Assembly (NCBI RefSeq): GCF_021729035.1
Contig: NZ_JAJSAP010000006.1
Location: 1 to 64,000 of the forward strand
Direction of reading: 5' to 3'
Source: Microbulbifer sediminum
GTDB lineage: Bacteria; Pseudomonadota; Gammaproteobacteria; Pseudomonadales; Cellvibrionaceae
DNA: 64,000 bases
Positions within the stretch are counted from its first letter, which is position 1; each line of letters starts with the position of its first letter. Position numbers and translations under genes: made by a program. Shown here in pieces: positions 1 through 6,683 of this stretch. The notes under the pieces are model-generated. The model had not been told where the DNA came from. It saw only the letters and a list, made by a program, of their open reading frames with translations, and did no database searches.

Positions 1-8
1 AGCAGAGT

Positions 9-80
9 TTATAACAAGGTGGTCAATGGGACGCCAACTATGCTGTGCTCCGTTGCCGCCCATTACCACTGGCGTTAGGT
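9..80 (+). repeat. attC-like site of the preceding cassette
   Basis: The left arm contains ATAACAAGG near 11-18. The right arm ends in GGCGTTAGGT with GTTAGGT at 74-80, an exact match to the GTTRRRY core. The site is about 72 bp long and lies just upstream of the first gene, so it belongs to a cassette that starts left of the window. Confidence 0.75.
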
Positions 81-112
81 GAATGTCGTAAATCTATACA
101 AAGAGGTTAAAA

Positions 113-829
113 ATGAGAAAAATATTATTGCTTCCTGTAGTTCTCTTTATGGCATCTTGCGCATCCACAGATATGTCAGATGCACTACAAAACGGTAGGG
201 GAGCAATACCTACGCATCAGTTTTCGGATGCAAATACCGTTGAAGAAATTAGAAATTTAAGGCCACAAGCCCAGCCTCCGATTAACGTGGCTGTAATTCC
301 TCCTTACAGATGGAATTCTGTAGGTATTGAAGAAAGGAAAATAATAGAAAAATGGGGTGAAAAATTAAAAGATATTGGTTTTGTTAAATCTTTAGAAATA
401 GTGCCGCAGTCCTTGAGGCCGACTTGCAATTACCGAGCAGACAGTGGGTGCTATTTAAAAGAATCTAGATTAGCGGGTGCGCGCCTTGGGGCGGACGCAA
501 TACTATTTTTGAATGACAGTACCGTAACAGACCAGTACGTTAACCCAGCCAGTATTCTAAATCTAACTATTGTTGCAATGTGGTTTGTGCCTGCCCACCA
601 CAGGGATTCATATTCTATTTATGAAGCGTCCCTTTTTGATATAGATAATGGTTATCTCTACACTGTGGCTGAGGGTTACGGTGAATATAAAACTGTTCGG
701 CCTTACATGTACACCGATTGGAGCACTGGACAAGAAGAAGCTCGAATAGAAGCTCTCGAGAAACTGGGAGAAAAGCTATTTACTGTTGCGCAAGAAGCGG
801 TCAATAAAGACAAATCACCTAACAAGTAA
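113..829 (+). CDS. Cassette-encoded putative lipoprotein
   Basis: A 238-residue protein with a short basic N-terminus, a hydrophobic segment and a lipobox-like MASC at residues 13-16, so it is probably acylated on Cys16 and anchored in the envelope. The centre has a run around GARLGADAILFL and a hydrophobic stretch near residues 145-160. This loosely resembles envelope lipoproteins of the rhombotarget type, but I cannot confirm the family and give no function. The ATG at 113 is preceded by an AAGAGG ribosome site (about 100-105). The gene starts 33 bp after one attC site. Its last codons (Pro-Asn-Lys-stop) lie inside the next attC, so the element supplies the C-terminus. Codon use is AT-rich compared with the chromosomal genes to the right, consistent with lateral acquisition. 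Confidence 0.8.
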   Translation: MRKILLLPVVLFMASCASTDMSDALQNGRGAIPTHQFSDANTVEEIRNLRPQAQPPINVAVIPPYRWNSVGIEERKIIEKWGEKLKDIGFVKSLEIVPQSLRPTCNYRADSGCYLKESRLAGARLGADAILFLNDSTVTDQYVNPASILNLTIVAMWFVPAHHRDSYSIYEASLFDIDNGYLYTVAEGYGEYKTVRPYMYTDWSTGQEEARIEALEKLGEKLFTVAQEAVNKDKSPNK

Positions 830-874
830 AGCAAGCCGACGCTGAAAAGCGCGCGGCTTCTTTAGGCGTTATGG
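817..874 (+). repeat. attC-like site
   Basis: The left core ACCTAAC (817-823) matches RYYYAAC exactly. An imperfect hairpin follows (GCAAGCCG near 831 pairs with CGGCTTC near 854), ending in GGCGTTATGG. It is about 58 bp long, the shortest site in the array, and overlaps the 3' end of the upstream gene. Confidence 0.8.
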
Positions 875-877
875 GTA

Positions 878-1186
878 ATGCGAGATATGCAATTCGAGCG
901 GTCAAAATCCCTTTTAGTTCGGCGAATAGAAACTGTGATCCTGCTGCTATTCGGCGCCCTTGTGATTTTGAGTGTCTCAATGCTCGGAGGTTTCTGGTGG
1001 CTGTTTGAAGGCGGGAGCGAGTTTGAGGGAACCTGGTGTTTACTGATGATTACTGCTTTCGCTTTCAATCGCGTCCCCGTCGAAGGCGCTCGATGGTTTC
1101 ATCGAAATGAGGTGAAGTATCTCTATCTCCCCGTCTGGGGTATAAACGCAATTGCCTACCTCGCAGGGATGCTTATTGACCCATAA
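878..1186 (+). CDS. Cassette-encoded small membrane protein
   Basis: A 102-residue protein starting 4 bp after an attC site. It has a basic N-terminus (residues 7-16), one clear membrane helix (about residues 17-44, rich in Val, Leu, Gly and Trp), a second weaker hydrophobic patch near residues 53-65 and a third near 82-98. An internal ATG at 887 is an alternative start that would shorten it by three residues; no strong ribosome site separates the two. The stop codon sits in the left arm of the next attC. I do not recognise a family. Single-gene cassettes of unknown membrane proteins are common in chromosomal integrons. Confidence 0.65.
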   Translation: MRDMQFERSKSLLVRRIETVILLLFGALVILSVSMLGGFWWLFEGGSEFEGTWCLLMITAFAFNRVPVEGARWFHRNEVKYLYLPVWGINAIAYLAGMLIDP

Positions 1187-1267
1187 CAAATCAATTAAGT
1201 TCGTTCCCGGCCTGGCGGCCGTCCACCGGACGCCCTAGTCGGGCGCCGCTTATCATTGGCGTTAGAG
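1181..1267 (+). repeat. attC-like site
   Basis: An 87-bp site from CCATAAC (1181-1187) to GCGTTAGAG (right core GTT at 1261-1263). The interior has nested palindromes such as CGGCCTGGCGGCCG and GGACGCCCTAGTCGGGCGCC. It is closely similar to the next site at 1645-1729. Confidence 0.85.
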
Positions 1268-1270
1268 GCT

Positions 1271-1663
1271 ATGACTGAATACAGTATTTACGACATCATC
1301 GACCGTATTCGTTCCAGAACTGGAATGTATGTTGGTGAAGTAACGCTAAGCTCCATCAATGTATTTTTGACAGGCTACTGCGTCGCGATGAAAGATTCAG
1401 GTATACCTGATACGACGTCGCCAGCGTTTTTTCCCGATTTTAATATTTGGGTGAAAAATAAGTTGGGGTTTGATAGTTCCTGCATTGGCTGGTGCAGCAT
1501 GATCCTTGCTTTTTCTGTTAACCCGGAAGCGCCAATACTCAGAGATTCAATCGACGAGATTTGCCGAATGGCAAAGAAGCCAGAGCATGACAAATCCGTC
1601 GACCTTTTCTTTTCTCTAGTTGATGAATATAAGCAAAAAAATATCTCTAACAATTTGTTGTAG
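1271..1663 (+). CDS. Cassette protein with GyrB-like N-terminal motif
   Basis: A 130-residue protein from the ATG at 1271, four bases after the attC core. A TTG start inside the attC at 1256 is in frame but unlikely. The N-terminus (about residues 8-20) reads IDRIRSRTGMYVG. This resembles the RKRPGMYIG strand found near the start of type II topoisomerase ATPase domains, but the rest of the GHKL fold (Asn/Asp/Gly boxes) is absent. The remainder has aromatic segments (FFPDFNIWVKNKLGF) and an acidic/basic helical C-terminus. I believe it belongs to a recurrent family of uncharacterised integron cassette proteins, from memory of such sequences rather than a search. Function is unknown. The C-terminal codons run into the next attC. 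Confidence 0.75.
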   Translation: MTEYSIYDIIDRIRSRTGMYVGEVTLSSINVFLTGYCVAMKDSGIPDTTSPAFFPDFNIWVKNKLGFDSSCIGWCSMILAFSVNPEAPILRDSIDEICRMAKKPEHDKSVDLFFSLVDEYKQKNISNNLL

Positions 1664-1729
1664 GTCGTTCCGGCCTGCGGCCTCCACCGGACGCCCCTGG
1701 CGGGGCGCCGCTAAACAACAGCGTTAGAG
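1645..1729 (+). repeat. attC-like site
   Basis: An 85-bp site from TCTAACAA (1646-1653) to GCGTTAGAG (1721-1729). Its interior block CGGCCTGCGGCCTCCACCGGACGCC and the GGCGGGGCGCCGCT block are shared, with a few substitutions, with the site at 1181-1267. Confidence 0.85.
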
Positions 1730-1744
1730 TTTTGAGTGGTAATA

Positions 1745-2075
1745 ATGAAAAATAGTAATTTTCGGCCTATTGGTATTCGCTGGCTGGAAGCTCTACCAAG
1801 AAAAATTCGCTGCTCATGAGGCCCGATGGGGAGACTACGAAGTAGAGAAGGTTGGTCGTTCTGTAGATGGCATGGAAACAATCAAACTTTCTCCATCCAA
1901 GGAGCCAGTGAAATCCAGCCCGGCTTCATATCAAAAATTTAAATGTGATGGCCGGCAGCATTGTAGCCAAATGACATCCAGAGAAGAGGCGGTTTTCTTC
2001 ATAAGAAACTGCCCTAATACAAAAATGGATGGAGACAATGATGGTATTCCCTGTGAGAACGATTCCAGGTTCTGA
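1745..2075 (+). pseudogene. Excalibur-domain protein, frameshifted at its start
   Basis: The frame open to 2075 encodes a protein ending in an Excalibur domain (PF05901-type). It has FKCDGRQHC near the start of the domain and a C-terminal calcium-loop-like DGDNDGIPCE. Upstream, the only well-placed ATG (1745) is out of frame and stops after 24 codons. Between them lies a run of five A's. With four A's the frame would read M-K-I-V-I-F-G-L-L-V-F-A-G-W, an ideal N-terminal membrane anchor joined directly to the Excalibur frame. So either the gene has a one-base insertion or the base call is wrong. A TTG at 1770 could still start a shortened 101-residue product lacking most of the anchor. It lies between two attC sites as a single cassette. 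Confidence 0.7.
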
Positions 2076-2084
2076 GTCCGCCAA

Positions 2085-2170
2085 CTCTAACAATCACAGG
2101 CAGTATGCTACGGCCCTTCGGGCCTCCGCGGGACGTCTTACCTTGTGCGCCCCTGCTGTGGGCGTTAGGG
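2085..2170 (+). repeat. attC-like site
   Basis: An 86-bp site from CTCTAAC (2085-2091) to GCGTTAGGG (right core 2164-2170). The interior includes GCAGTATGCTACGGCCCTTC, GGGCCTCCGCGGGACG and a hairpin around GCCCCTGCTGTGGGC. The first part is nearly identical to the first part of the site at 2516. Confidence 0.85.
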
Positions 2171-2179
2171 CTCTTGGCT

Positions 2180-2521
2180 ATGAATCGATACTTTCTAGCA
2201 TCGATATTGCTCATTTCACATTCTTCTTTATCTGCAGATATAGCTCGAATTGAGTCCTTATTGGCACAAGGGAATGCGGAAATTGGAAAAGGTAAGTATG
2301 AAGTGGCTTACCATATCTGTACGCAAGGCATCGTTGATTTGGGCAACGCGTATGTAAGCCCAAGTGCCATTGACGATACAGGTCAAAAGCTAGTCCTTGC
2401 TGAGGTGAGCGCTGAAGAAGGAAATTATAAAGTGGCTTCAGCTGTAAGCTGTAGCTCACTGAATAGCAGGGTATCCCTACATAAAAGCAACAAAGAACGC
2501 AGCAGTGATATCAAGCCCTAA
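2180..2521 (+). CDS. Cassette-encoded small exported protein
   Basis: A 113-residue protein from the ATG at 2180, ten bases after the attC core. The same frame is open upstream through the attC, but that extension would be translated attC sequence. Residues 1-18 form a classical signal peptide (MNRYFLASILLISHSSLSA, then Asp). The mature part has a helical repeat-like stretch (IARIESLLAQGNAEIGKG, then KYEVAYHICTQGI) with two later Cys-poor segments and a basic tail. The pattern of a helix followed by a YE/YK-containing helix is reminiscent of a single TPR-like unit, but this is not firm. The final codons lie within the next attC. Confidence 0.7.
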   Translation: MNRYFLASILLISHSSLSADIARIESLLAQGNAEIGKGKYEVAYHICTQGIVDLGNAYVSPSAIDDTGQKLVLAEVSAEEGNYKVASAVSCSSLNSRVSLHKSNKERSSDIKP

Positions 2522-2659
2522 CAAGCGCAAGCAGTATGCTACGGCCCTTCGGGCCTCCGCGGGACGCCCAACGCTATGCACGTTTTGTGCGGGTCGCTGC
2601 GCTCCCAGTTTCGCACAAAATGTGCATAGCATTGGTCGCCCCTGTTACGGGCGTTATGT
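2516..2659 (+). repeat. attC-like site, long form
   Basis: A 144-bp site from CCCTAAC (2516-2522) to GCGTTATGT (2651-2659). It combines the left module of the site at 2085 with a long inner hairpin: GCTATGCAC/GTTTTGTGCG pairs with CGCACAAAA/TGTGCATAGC around a GGTCGCTGCGCTCCCA loop. It is the length of long Vibrio-type attC repeats. Confidence 0.85.
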
Positions 2660-2668
2660 ATTCGAGAA

Positions 2669-3028
2669 ATGACTGAACTTCAACGAGCTATTTATGCTTT
2701 GGCTTTAAGCCCAGAAATCCAGCTGGGGCTGTTTCGTGATTTCGTATGTAAAGGAGAAGAGCTGGTTCTGGATTTTGAGGCAGCTTATGCAGAAGGATTG
2801 TCTTTGAGTTTAGCCTCAGCTTCGCAACGCTTAGCATTTGACGAGCTTGATAAATATTTAGAGAGCCACTCTGGCACGCAGTTTCAAGAACTTTACATGG
2901 ATGATAGTCAACTATTTGATAATGTATTTTGGAGGCGAGTCAGGGTTCTGGCTAATCAGTGCATTTCATCAATGGGGTGGGAGTACCAAGCTCCGCCCAA
3001 GAGCGCCGCTATCTATGTCCGTGGGTAA
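2669..3028 (+). CDS. Cassette-encoded hypothetical protein
   Basis: A 119-residue, mainly acidic and predicted helical soluble protein from the ATG at 2669, ten bases after an attC core. There is no signal peptide or membrane helix. It has Leu/Ala/Glu-rich helices (residues 2-60), a short FWRRVRVLANQCI segment (about residues 87-99) and a Tyr/Pro-rich tail. I do not recognise a family and propose no function. The stop lies immediately before the next attC, as expected of a one-gene cassette. Confidence 0.7.
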   Translation: MTELQRAIYALALSPEIQLGLFRDFVCKGEELVLDFEAAYAEGLSLSLASASQRLAFDELDKYLESHSGTQFQELYMDDSQLFDNVFWRRVRVLANQCISSMGWEYQAPPKSAAIYVRG

Positions 3029-3031
3029 CAT

Positions 3032-3175
3032 ACATAACAAGGCGAGGCATTTCGTTCCGGCCCTGCGGGCCTCCACCGGACAGCTTACTTTGTGCACTTT
3101 ATGCGCAGGTCGCTTCGCTCCCATTTTTGCGCATAAAGCGCCCAAAGCAAGCTGCCGCTGCTCGCGGCGTTAATG
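3032..3175 (+). repeat. attC-like site, long form
   Basis: A 144-bp site from ACATAAC (3032-3038) to GGCGTTAATG (right core 3169-3175). It begins with the CGTTCCGGCC...CTCCACCGGAC module seen at 1181 and 1645, then carries an inner hairpin TTTATGCGCA/TGCGCATAAA around GGTCGCTTCGCTCCCA. That loop matches the one in the site at 2516. Confidence 0.85.
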
Positions 3176-3995
3176 TTAAGACTTACCCACGTTTAAAGAT
3201 GATTGACAGAAAACCTGGTGTTCGCCGATTCCTAGCTGAATGCTCAGGGAAGTCGGCAATTGCCGGACAGGTATGCATTCACGAAATTTGATATTGGTGC
3301 GATCCAGTAAGAGTTCCAGGTAGAATCTTAGGATTCAATGTACGATTGTTACGAGATAGAGCCGCCGCACCTTCGCTTTCTGGAGCCATACTTGGTGCAG
3401 GTTCCTGAGCGGGATTTTTAGCCTAGTTCTTATTTTGTGGAATCTCATGCCGGATAACAAGGCCATCGAATTCGTTACGGGCACGTAAGGCGTGGCCTGC
3501 ACTGAACTTCCTGCGCATTGCGTCGGCCGACGTCTATAGCGTCACCATAAGGGTTGGGGGGCAGTGCGTTATTATTAATAACCAGAAGTTAATTCTACTT
3601 GTAATTATTCAGTATATTTTCACCTTGATACACATAGATCTGTGAAAAAATATTGTTAAGGAGATATAGTAACCTTGGCCTCTGGATTCCACGGCTACCG
3701 GGTGCTGGCCCTTTGGGTGCGCTCTATCGCTTCGGTGTAGTCTGTGTAGGGCCGGGCAGGGCAGGGCAGGCTGCCAGAGGTGTCAGCGCCTTTGATATAA
3801 GGCTGCGAGAGAAGAGCTGCAGCAAATGTGGAGCAAGTTTGAGTGTTGAGCCCTATAGCTCTCGCAGGCAGATTGCGCCGGCTCCTTGAGGTGCCTCTCG
3901 GGGGTGCATGTGCTACTCTCGGCGCACAAGAACCGGACGAAAACCCCAAGCAAGCGGCGTTAAAAAATATCTATTCATTAGGCAGAAATTCTTGT
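3176..3995 (+). other. Cassette segment(s) without a convincing gene
   Basis: This is 820 bp between the last clear attC and the methyltransferase start. The only short frames are a 30-codon one at 3199-3291 and a Gly/Arg-rich 78-codon one at 3653-3889; neither looks coding. Two degenerate attC-like traces are present. One runs from CGGATAACAAGG (about 3452) to GTGCGTTATTA (about 3573). The other is a right end AGCGGCGTTAAAA at about 3955-3965, just before the methyltransferase. AT-rich sequence at 3575-3660 could hold a promoter. The stretch may be an ORF-less cassette followed by a second decayed one. Confidence 0.5.
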
Positions 3996-4616
3996 ATGAG
4001 TGAGAAAGGCCATTGGGAACATGTTTATAAGACCAAGGCGAGTGATGAGGTGAGCTGGTTCCAGCCACATGCGAAGACGTCTTTAGATCTTATAAAAAAA
4101 CTTGAGCCTGATCCTGAAGCGCACATTATGGATGTGGGTGGCGGCGCTTCATTGCTCGTGGATGACCTGATCGCTTCGGGATATCGTAATTTAAGTGTTC
4201 TGGATATATCCTCATCCGCTTTGGAGGTCACCCAAAAAAGGTTGGGCGTAGCGGCGAACAAAGTCCGTTGGATAGTGGAAGATGTTATACGGCTGAGTTT
4301 GCCTAAGCATTCTATTGATGTATGGCATGACCGGGCTGTGTTTCATTTTTTGACAACATCGGTGCAAAGGGATCAGTACGTAAAAACCGTATTGAATTCA
4401 GTAAAGCCGGGTGGGCATGTGATTGTGTCAACGTTTGCCACGGATGGCCCCGAAAAGTGCAGTGGATTACCCGTTCAGCGCTATAGCGCTGGATCCTTGC
4501 ACGATCAATTTGGAGAGCCATTTGTGCTGCTGGGCCATGAATACGAAAATCACCGAACGCCTTTCGGCACTGATCAGCATTTTATTTATTGCTACTGCCG
4601 GGTTGTAGATGCCTAA
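3996..4616 (+). CDS. Class I SAM-dependent methyltransferase
   Basis: A 206-residue protein from the ATG at 3996; the frame is open upstream but only through attC-like sequence. It shows the class I Rossmann-type signature: motif I IMDVGGGAS (about residues 44-52), an acidic end of strand 2 at LSVLD (Asp70), motif IV around DVWHDRAVFHF (about residues 109-119) and a post-motif VKPGGHVIVSTF (about residues 138-149). It begins GHWEHVYKTK with EVSWFQPH, typical of a small cytoplasmic methyltransferase family often annotated only as class I SAM-dependent methyltransferase. The substrate cannot be told from sequence. It has lower GC than the chromosome beyond 4.9 kb and lies at the end of the cassette array, so it is probably the terminal cassette. 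Confidence 0.85.
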   Translation: MSEKGHWEHVYKTKASDEVSWFQPHAKTSLDLIKKLEPDPEAHIMDVGGGASLLVDDLIASGYRNLSVLDISSSALEVTQKRLGVAANKVRWIVEDVIRLSLPKHSIDVWHDRAVFHFLTTSVQRDQYVKTVLNSVKPGGHVIVSTFATDGPEKCSGLPVQRYSAGSLHDQFGEPFVLLGHEYENHRTPFGTDQHFIYCYCRVVDA

Positions 4617-4957
4617 CCGCCAGTGTGTCACTGACATAACCGTTGGCGCTCGGTTATTTAACCCAGCTTTATGCTGAGTTCCAGCGCAGGGACGCGCTCG
4701 CGGGCATGTGCTGCCAGGCCGGATAGCACCGCCCGCAGATCTACTATCCAGCGCGCTCGAAATTAGCAAGTGCAGTGGTTTCAGCAAAGCTTGGCCTTAT
4801 GTGTTGTCGTCTTGATACTGGAGGGCGACCCGAGCGGGAGCAGAGAGGCACAGGCGCAATTAGGTGTAAAGGCAGGCCTGGCAGAGAGGCTGCGGGGCAT
4901 TCCGCTTCCCGGGGCGTGATATGCAAGAATTGCCGGGTCCATCAGGGATGATACGCT
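4617..4957. other. Non-coding junction between array and chromosome
   Basis: A 341-bp stretch. The methyltransferase stop overlaps GCCTAAC, an exact RYYYAAC-type left core, but no matching GTTRRRY right core follows at a normal distance; only CCGTTGGCG near 4641 is seen. A small inverted repeat AACCG...CGGTT lies at about 4638-4655. I see no gene. It may be a truncated terminal attC plus native sequence. Confidence 0.4.
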
Positions 4958-5434
4958 ATGTTTGGGACAGCTCATATAATCTTCGCAGTCGCCGCTCTTG
5001 CGATCGGTGCCCTCGTTTTTCTGCAAAAAAAGGGTGGCGAGAACCACCGAATACTGGGTTACCTGTATAGCGCTGCACTGTTATTGGCGAATCTGAGTGC
5101 ATTGCTGGTATACGAGGACTCGAAAGGCCCGGGTCCTTTCCATGTGCTGGCTTTGGTAAGCCTGGCGACTTTAAGCGCAGGGTTTGTTCCCGCGCTTTTG
5201 CGCAGCCCCCGAAATACCTGGATGTTGTATCACGCCTACTTCATGAGCTGGTCTTATGTGGGCCTGGTCGCGGTCGGGGTTGGGCAGTTCGCTACGATGC
5301 TTGCATTGTTTCCCGGTTTCGTTGCGGTTGGCCTGCCGGCTTTAGTAATCGCTGTTGGCGGGGGAGTGTTGATCCACAAGCAGGTGCCGCGTGCCCTGGT
5401 AGACCAAAGCAGACGATCAGTGAAGCCTGAATAG
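4958..5434 (+). CDS. DUF2306-like integral membrane protein
   Basis: A 158-residue protein with four predicted membrane helices (about residues 5-22, 34-53, 61-80 and 96-140, the last possibly two). The N-terminal His in GTAHIIFAVAAL, the KKGGENHRILGYLY loop and HVLALVSL after helix 2 resemble the DUF2306 family of small membrane proteins with conserved histidines. Function of the family is unknown. The ATG at 4958 follows AGGGATGATACGCT with a weak AGGGA ribosome site. It is the first gene of native base composition after the cassette array. Confidence 0.7.
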   Translation: MFGTAHIIFAVAALAIGALVFLQKKGGENHRILGYLYSAALLLANLSALLVYEDSKGPGPFHVLALVSLATLSAGFVPALLRSPRNTWMLYHAYFMSWSYVGLVAVGVGQFATMLALFPGFVAVGLPALVIAVGGGVLIHKQVPRALVDQSRRSVKPE

Positions 5435-5497
5435 CGGCTACAATGTGAACCTCATGGTTACCCAGTGAAGCCATGTTGGCGTAAACGGGGCAGGGCG

Positions 5498-5878
5498 ATG
5501 GCACTCAAAGAAGAAATAATAAGGCGAGAGAAAGCATTACTGCGCTTTGAGGTTAGAAGATCGCCTGGGGAGTTAACAAAACTGCTCTCAGCGGATTTCA
5601 GGGAAGTCGGTGCTGGCGGGGCCTATTTTGGTCTTGATGAAGTCCTGGCCTGCTTACCTGAGGGAAAAGGTTGGTCTGCCATGACCCGGGACTGGGAATG
5701 TCGCCAGCTGGCGGACGACATCGTGCAGACAGTTTATCGGGCTTTTATTGTCAATGACGGGGACGGCTCTGGAACCTTTTCCCGCAGAAGCTCACTGTGG
5801 AGGCTGGAAAACGGGTGCTGGAAAATGGTTTTTCACCAGGGCACCAGGGTTGACCCGTTTGAGCTCCAGCCTTCATGA
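5498..5878 (+). CDS. NTF2-like / DUF4440-type protein
   Basis: A 126-residue protein from the ATG at 5498, preceded by a GGGGCAGGG ribosome site. An in-frame GTG at 5465 would add 11 residues but has no ribosome site. The pattern is that of the small cone-shaped NTF2/SnoaL fold used by DUF4440 proteins: an N-terminal helix (IIRREKALLRFEVR), LLSADFREVGAGGAYFGLDEVL, then antiparallel strands ending in SSLWRLENGCWKMVFHQGT. These proteins are often small hydrolases, isomerases or binding proteins; no specific function can be assigned. It lies 63 bp after the DUF2306-like gene on the same strand. Confidence 0.75.
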   Translation: MALKEEIIRREKALLRFEVRRSPGELTKLLSADFREVGAGGAYFGLDEVLACLPEGKGWSAMTRDWECRQLADDIVQTVYRAFIVNDGDGSGTFSRRSSLWRLENGCWKMVFHQGTRVDPFELQPS

Positions 5879-5996
5879 GGTGGTACCGCACTGAGCTGGC
5901 CGGTAATTGTTCCGGGTGGAAGGCTACTGGCCGGATATGCTTGAATGCCCCTATATCATGATATCGCTGTAATTGTTTCGTGAGGATTTGTACAGG

Positions 5997-6617
5997 ATGC
6001 CAGAATGCGGTTGCGGGGCGGGGCAGGCGGAGAAGCTCGAGAGAAGGACGCTGGTGCTGCTGTTGGTCATTAACGGCGGCATGTTTGTCATTGAGTTGCT
6101 GCTGGGATGGCTGGCGCAATCCACGGGTCTGATTGCCGATTCCCTCGATATGCTGGCGGATGCCGCGGTATACGGCTTGGCGCTTTATGCCGTAGGCAGG
6201 GGGGTGCTTCTGCAGGCAAGGGCGGCACAGGTCAGTGGTGTACTTCAGGTAATTCTCGGGCTGGGTGTATTGTTTGAGGTGTTGCGCAGGCTCCTGTTTG
6301 GCAGTGAGCCGCAAAGCCTGCTGATCATGTCCGTTGGTACCCTTGCCCTGCTGGCCAATATTACCTGCCTGGTGTTGATATCGCGGCACAGGGACGGGGG
6401 CGTACATATGCGCGCATCCTGGATATTTTCCACCAACGACGTCATCGCCAACCTGGGTGTGATTACTTCTGGAATCCTGGTGGCTGTTGTTGGCAACCGT
6501 TTCCCCGACCTGGTTGTGGGCACCATTATTTCACTGGTGGTGGTTCGCGGCGGGATCAAGATCCTGCGGGAAGCGAAAGAGGCACGGGACTCGGCGCTGT
6601 CCGCCCAAGGGGAGTAA
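5997..6617 (+). CDS. Cation diffusion facilitator-like transporter
   Basis: A 206-residue protein from the ATG at 5997, with an N-terminal CGCG motif (residues 4-7) that could bind metal. A TTG at 5973 is in frame. About six membrane helices are predicted. Helix 2 carries ADSLDMLADA (two Asp four positions apart, the usual CDF metal-site spacing) and helix 5 carries STNDVIANLGVI in the place of the second CDF motif. The long cytoplasmic C-terminal domain of typical CDF exporters is missing, so it belongs to the short transporters annotated as cation transporter. It probably exports a divalent metal by proton antiport across the inner membrane; the metal is unknown. Confidence 0.75.
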   Translation: MPECGCGAGQAEKLERRTLVLLLVINGGMFVIELLLGWLAQSTGLIADSLDMLADAAVYGLALYAVGRGVLLQARAAQVSGVLQVILGLGVLFEVLRRLLFGSEPQSLLIMSVGTLALLANITCLVLISRHRDGGVHMRASWIFSTNDVIANLGVITSGILVAVVGNRFPDLVVGTIISLVVVRGGIKILREAKEARDSALSAQGE

Positions 6618-6683
6618 CCGGGTGCAAAGGCCGTTCAAAATCCGCCGGATAGCGGGCAGGTGCCTGCGCGGGCCTGCAGTGCC

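Larger units (their letters stand above)
1..4616 (+). mobile_element. Chromosomal integron gene-cassette array (distal part)
   Basis: A run of short, unrelated, same-strand genes, each followed immediately by an imperfect palindrome whose left end has a TAAC core and whose right end has GCGTTA. This is the architecture of integron cassettes with attC recombination sites. At least seven such sites are visible (listed separately). Stop codons often fall inside the attC left arm (for example the genes ending at 829, 1186 and 2521), and start codons lie about 5-35 bp after the right arm, as is usual for cassettes. The array is AT-richer than the GC-rich genes after about 4.9 kb. No tyrosine-recombinase integrase or attI site is present. 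From the cassette orientation, intI should lie left of the window. The right boundary is uncertain: the last candidate cassette is the methyltransferase ending at 4616. Confidence 0.85.

Noticed and set aside
3653-3889. 78-codon frame in the cassette segment, starting at TTG next to AAGGAG
   Set aside because: Start is inside the ribosome-site region, composition is Gly/Arg/Ala-rich and it crosses attC-like sequence.
4610-4660. A further attC at the end of the methyltransferase gene
   Set aside because: A good left core is present but no GTTRRRY right core at a normal distance; only noted as a possible truncated site.
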